DNA from: Gemmobacter nectariphilus
Lineage (GTDB): Bacteria > Pseudomonadota > Alphaproteobacteria > Rhodobacterales > Rhodobacteraceae
Length of the DNA: 64,000 nt
Assembly (NCBI GenBank): GCA_020721445.1
Contig: DYMU01000001.1
Coordinates: forward strand, 248,001-312,000
Direction of reading: 5' to 3'
Shown: positions 61,680 to 64,000 of the stretch, piece by piece
Numbering within the stretch: position 1 is the stretch's first letter
Layout of the letters: the number at the start of each line of letters is the position of its first letter
Made by a program: the position numbers and the translations under genes
The notes under the pieces: model-generated
The model's input: the letters and a program-made list of their open reading frames with translations, nothing else
Told to the model about the DNA's origin: nothing
Database searches by the model: none

Positions 61680-61702
61680 TTCCCCTTGGTCCAAATACCC
61701 GC
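61680..61702 (+). repeat. Dispersed intergenic repeat, copy 12 (short)
   Basis: TTCCCCTTGGTCCAAATACC with CGC is a short copy without the GC hairpin, between the convergent ends of the FMN reductase and mutase genes. Confidence 0.5.
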
Positions 61703-61750
61703 CAGCGGTTCACTGCCAATCGCTGACCGAAAGCGCCCGAAGAGCCACGC

Positions 61751-63880
61751 TTAGCGGCGGCTCTGGCGGATCAGCGACAAGATATCCTTGGCGGCTTCGG
61801 GGATGTTGGTGCCGGGACCGAAGATCGCCTTGACGCCATGGTCATACAGGAACTGGTAGTCCTGCTGCGGGATCACGCCGCCGCAGATCACCAGAATATC
61901 GCCCGCTCCGGCGGCATTCAGGGCCTGCACCAGCTTGGGCGCAAGGGTCTTGTGGCCGGCCGCCTGACTGCTGATGCCGATCACATGCACGTCATTGTCG
62001 ATGGCATCTTGCGCGGCTTCCTCGGGGGTCTGGAACAAGGGGCCCACGTCCACATCAAAACCGATGTCGGCAAAGGCGGTGGCGATGACCTTGGCACCGC
62101 GGTCATGGCCGTCCTGACCCATTTTCACCACCAGCATGCGCGGGCGGCGGCCTTCCTCGGTGGCGAAGGCCTCGACATCGCGCTGAATGGCCTCAAACCC
62201 GGCGTCACCCTCATAGGCGGCGCCGTACACCCCGGCGAGGGTTTTGACTTCCGCACGATGGCGGCCAAAAACCTTTTCCATGGCGTCTGAAATCTCTCCT
62301 ACGGTGGCGCGGGCGCGGGCGGCGGTCACCGCGGCGTCAAGCAGATTGCCGCCCTCGCTTGCGCGGCGGGTCAGTTCGGTCAGCGCGGCCTGACAGGCGG
62401 CCTCGTCACGGGCGGCGCGGGTGGCGCGCAGGCGCTCAATCTGGCTTTCGCGCACGGCAACGTTGTCGATGTCCAGAATGTCGATCGGGTCTTCGCTGGG
62501 TTTGCGGTATTTGTTGACGCCGACGATCACATCTTCGCCCCGGTCGATGGCAGCCTGACGGCGGGCGGCAGACTCCTCGATCCTCAGTTTCGGCATGCCG
62601 GTGGCGACGGCCTTGGTCATGCCGCCCATGGCTTCCACCTCTTCGATCAGCGTCCACGCCTCTGTCGCCAGTTGATGCGTCAGCGTCTCGACGTAGTAGC
62701 TGCCCGCCAGCGGATCGACGACATGGGTGATGCCGGTTTCCTCTTGCAAGATCAGCTGGGTGTTGCGGGCGATGCGGGCGCTGAATTCGGTGGGCAGGGC
62801 AATGGCTTCGTCCAGAGCGTTGGTGTGCAGGCTTTGGGTGCCGCCCAGCACCGCCGACATCGCCTCGTAAGCGGTGCGGATCACATTGTTGTAGGGATCG
62901 GCCTCTTGCAGCGACACGCCAGAGGTCTGGCAATGGGTGCGCAGCATCAGCGAGGCGGGATTTTTCGCAGAAAAATCGGTCATGATGCGGTGCCACAGCA
63001 GGCGGGCGGCGCGCAGTTTGGCGGCCTCCATGAAGAAGTTCATCCCGATGGCAAAGAAGAACGACAGCCGCCCGGCAAAGGCATCGACATCCATGCCGCG
63101 CGCTAATGCTGCCCGCACATATTCGCGGCCATCGGCAAGGGTGAAGGCCAGTTCCTGCACCAGATTGGCCCCGGCCTCTTGCATGTGATAGCCCGAGATC
63201 GAGATCGAGTTGAACTTGGGCATCTGGGCGCTGGTGTATTCGATGATGTCGGCGATGATCCGCATCGACGGTTCTGGCGGGTAGATATAGGTGTTGCGCA
63301 CCATGAATTCCTTCAGAATGTCGTTCTGAATGGTGCCCGACAGCAGGCTGCGGTCGACGCCCTGCTCTTCGCCCGTCACGATGAAACTGGCCAGGATCGG
63401 GATCACCGCGCCGTTCATCGTCATGGCAACGCTGACCTTTTCCAGCGGGATGCCGTCGAACAGGATCTTCATGTCCTCGACGCTGTCAATCGCCACGCCC
63501 GCCTTGCCGACATCGCCCACCACGCGCGGATGGTCACTGTCATAGCCGCGATGGGTGGCCAGATCGAAGGCGACCGACACGCCCTGCTGGCCCGCCGACA
63601 GCGCCTTTCGGTAGAAGGAATTGCTTTCCTCGGCCGTGGAAAAGCCCGCGTATTGCCGGATGGTCCAGGGGCGGCCGGCATACATGGTGGCCTTCACGCC
63701 GCGGGTGAATGGGGCAAGCCCCGGCAGGCTGCCCATATGCGGCAGGTGGGCGGTGTCTTCCGCCGTGTACAGCGGCTTGACGGTGATGCCTTCCAGCGTT
63801 TGCCATTCAAGGCTTTCTGGCCCTTTGCCCTTCAACTCCTTGGCAACAAGGGCAGCCCATGATTTCAGCGTGTCAGTCAT
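61751..63880 (-). CDS. mcm: Methylmalonyl-CoA mutase
   Basis: This 709-residue enzyme rearranges (R)-methylmalonyl-CoA to succinyl-CoA with coenzyme B12. The N-terminal substrate barrel shows [17 protein letters not shown] and [16 protein letters not shown]. The C-terminal cobalamin domain has GQDGHDRG with the lower-ligand His, then [12 protein letters not shown] and ICGGVIP. It is a single polypeptide, not the two-subunit form. Its substrate differs from ethylmalonyl-CoA mutase by subgroup; the block layout and length favour methylmalonyl-CoA mutase. It uses the adenosyltransferase product and feeds succinyl-CoA from propionyl-CoA and the ethylmalonyl-CoA pathway. Confidence 0.93.
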   Translation of the reverse strand: MTDTLKSWAALVAKELKGKGPESLEWQTLEGITVKPLYTAEDTAHLPHMGSLPGLAPFTRGVKATMYAGRPWTIRQYAGFSTAEESNSFYRKALSAGQQGVSVAFDLATHRGYDSDHPRVVGDVGKAGVAIDSVEDMKILFDGIPLEKVSVAMTMNGAVIPILASFIVTGEEQGVDRSLLSGTIQNDILKEFMVRNTYIYPPEPSMRIIADIIEYTSAQMPKFNSISISGYHMQEAGANLVQELAFTLADGREYVRAALARGMDVDAFAGRLSFFFAIGMNFFMEAAKLRAARLLWHRIMTDFSAKNPASLMLRTHCQTSGVSLQEADPYNNVIRTAYEAMSAVLGGTQSLHTNALDEAIALPTEFSARIARNTQLILQEETGITHVVDPLAGSYYVETLTHQLATEAWTLIEEVEAMGGMTKAVATGMPKLRIEESAARRQAAIDRGEDVIVGVNKYRKPSEDPIDILDIDNVAVRESQIERLRATRAARDEAACQAALTELTRRASEGGNLLDAAVTAARARATVGEISDAMEKVFGRHRAEVKTLAGVYGAAYEGDAGFEAIQRDVEAFATEEGRRPRMLVVKMGQDGHDRGAKVIATAFADIGFDVDVGPLFQTPEEAAQDAIDNDVHVIGISSQAAGHKTLAPKLVQALNAAGAGDILVICGGVIPQQDYQFLYDHGVKAIFGPGTNIPEAAKDILSLIRQSRR

Positions 63881-63949
63881 CCGTGTTCTCCGTCATCTAC
63901 CCTTGGGTTTCCGGTTTTGCCGCCCTATGTTCAGCGCATGAGGAACCGC

Positions 63950-64000
63950 ATGAAACCACTTTTCGTTCTTGGTCTTGCCGCATTGCTGCCGCTGCTTGCC
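63950..64000 (+). CDS. Start of a secreted or lipid-anchored protein (cut by window edge)
   Basis: Seventeen codons are visible, giving MKPLFVLGLAALLPLLA. This is a typical signal peptide start with a basic residue and then a hydrophobic run. GAGGAAC lies before the ATG; another in-frame ATG at 63938 has no ribosome site. The mature protein is outside the window, so nothing can be said about its function. It is divergent from the mutase gene. Confidence 0.55.
   Translation, partial: MKPLFVLGLAALLPLLA

Noticed and set aside
1-64000. Mobile elements, prophage or CRISPR
   Set aside because: No transposase, integrase, phage gene, spaced identical repeats or cas gene is seen. The dispersed repeats are short, irregularly placed and not separated by spacers.
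1-64000. tRNA or rRNA genes
   Set aside because: I found no T-loop GTTCRA-type motif with a matching cloverleaf in any gap and no rRNA-like stretch. A tRNA scan would be needed to be certain.

Overview
The window reads as a chromosomal segment of a GC-rich alphaproteobacterium of the Rhodobacteraceae (Paracoccus/Rhodobacter-like). Evidence for this is the pdxJ-acpS-lepB-rnc-era block, a PTS-regulatory operon with a short HprK next to ChvG/ChvI and pckA, a divergent bhcR/bhcABCD locus, a methylsuccinyl-CoA dehydrogenase of the ethylmalonyl-CoA pathway, and many short intergenic repeats of one family. I see no rRNA, tRNA, CRISPR array, transposase, integrase or phage gene. About 67 protein genes can be supported, two of them cut by the window edges.

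Layout. 1-1983: zinc uptake (znuC-zur, divergent znuA) with a Zur box in the znuA promoter. 2102-8804: purine/ureide degradation (puuD, uraH, a puuE-uraD fusion, allE, allA), interrupted by a DUF2125 gene; it ends in glyoxylate plus urea. 8919-10184: a BciB/FrhB-like iron-sulfur flavoprotein. 10328-16794: a GAPDH-like gene and the complete beta-hydroxyaspartate cycle (bhcA-B-C-D, divergent regulator bhcR), which turns glyoxylate and glycine into aspartate/oxaloacetate. 16840-21779: parC, an SH3 protein, an SDR, and a 36-residue ORF coupled to a cobalamin adenosyltransferase. 21947-25574: etfBA, a DUF6473 gene and 3-hydroxybutyryl-CoA dehydrogenase. 25615-32938: acyltransferase, HPr, EIIA, RapZ, HprK, ChvG, ChvI on the minus strand, divergent from pckA. 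33034-35655: a TSUP permease and mcd. 35881-45628: housekeeping genes recO to folK, including rel and rpoZ. 45778-53964: NYN protein, ispH, DUF3429, rnhA, TRIC, TetR, a YeaQ-type protein, fmt with two deformylase paralogs, a MalY/PatB-type enzyme and an L,D-transpeptidase. 54042-64000: a small unknown gene, smc, a multi-pass membrane protein, lrgAB, an FMN reductase, methylmalonyl-CoA mutase and the start of a secreted protein.

How the genes fit together. The strongest theme is C2 carbon flow. Ureidoglycolate lyase releases glyoxylate a few kilobases from the cycle that assimilates it. Oxaloacetate can leave through PckA. Mcd with its electron acceptor EtfAB, the adenosyltransferase and methylmalonyl-CoA mutase are parts of the ethylmalonyl-CoA route. 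An octamer TGCGCTGC lies 48-62 bases upstream of the start codons of bhcA, etfB, hbd and mcd, which suggests a shared regulator; this is my inference and needs a statistical test.

Other points worth a look are a deformylase paralog that has lost its metal-ligand cysteine and catalytic glutamate, the adenosyltransferase-coupled microprotein, the dispersed repeat family (about a dozen copies, one between bhcA and bhcB), and several clean palindromes in intergenic DNA.
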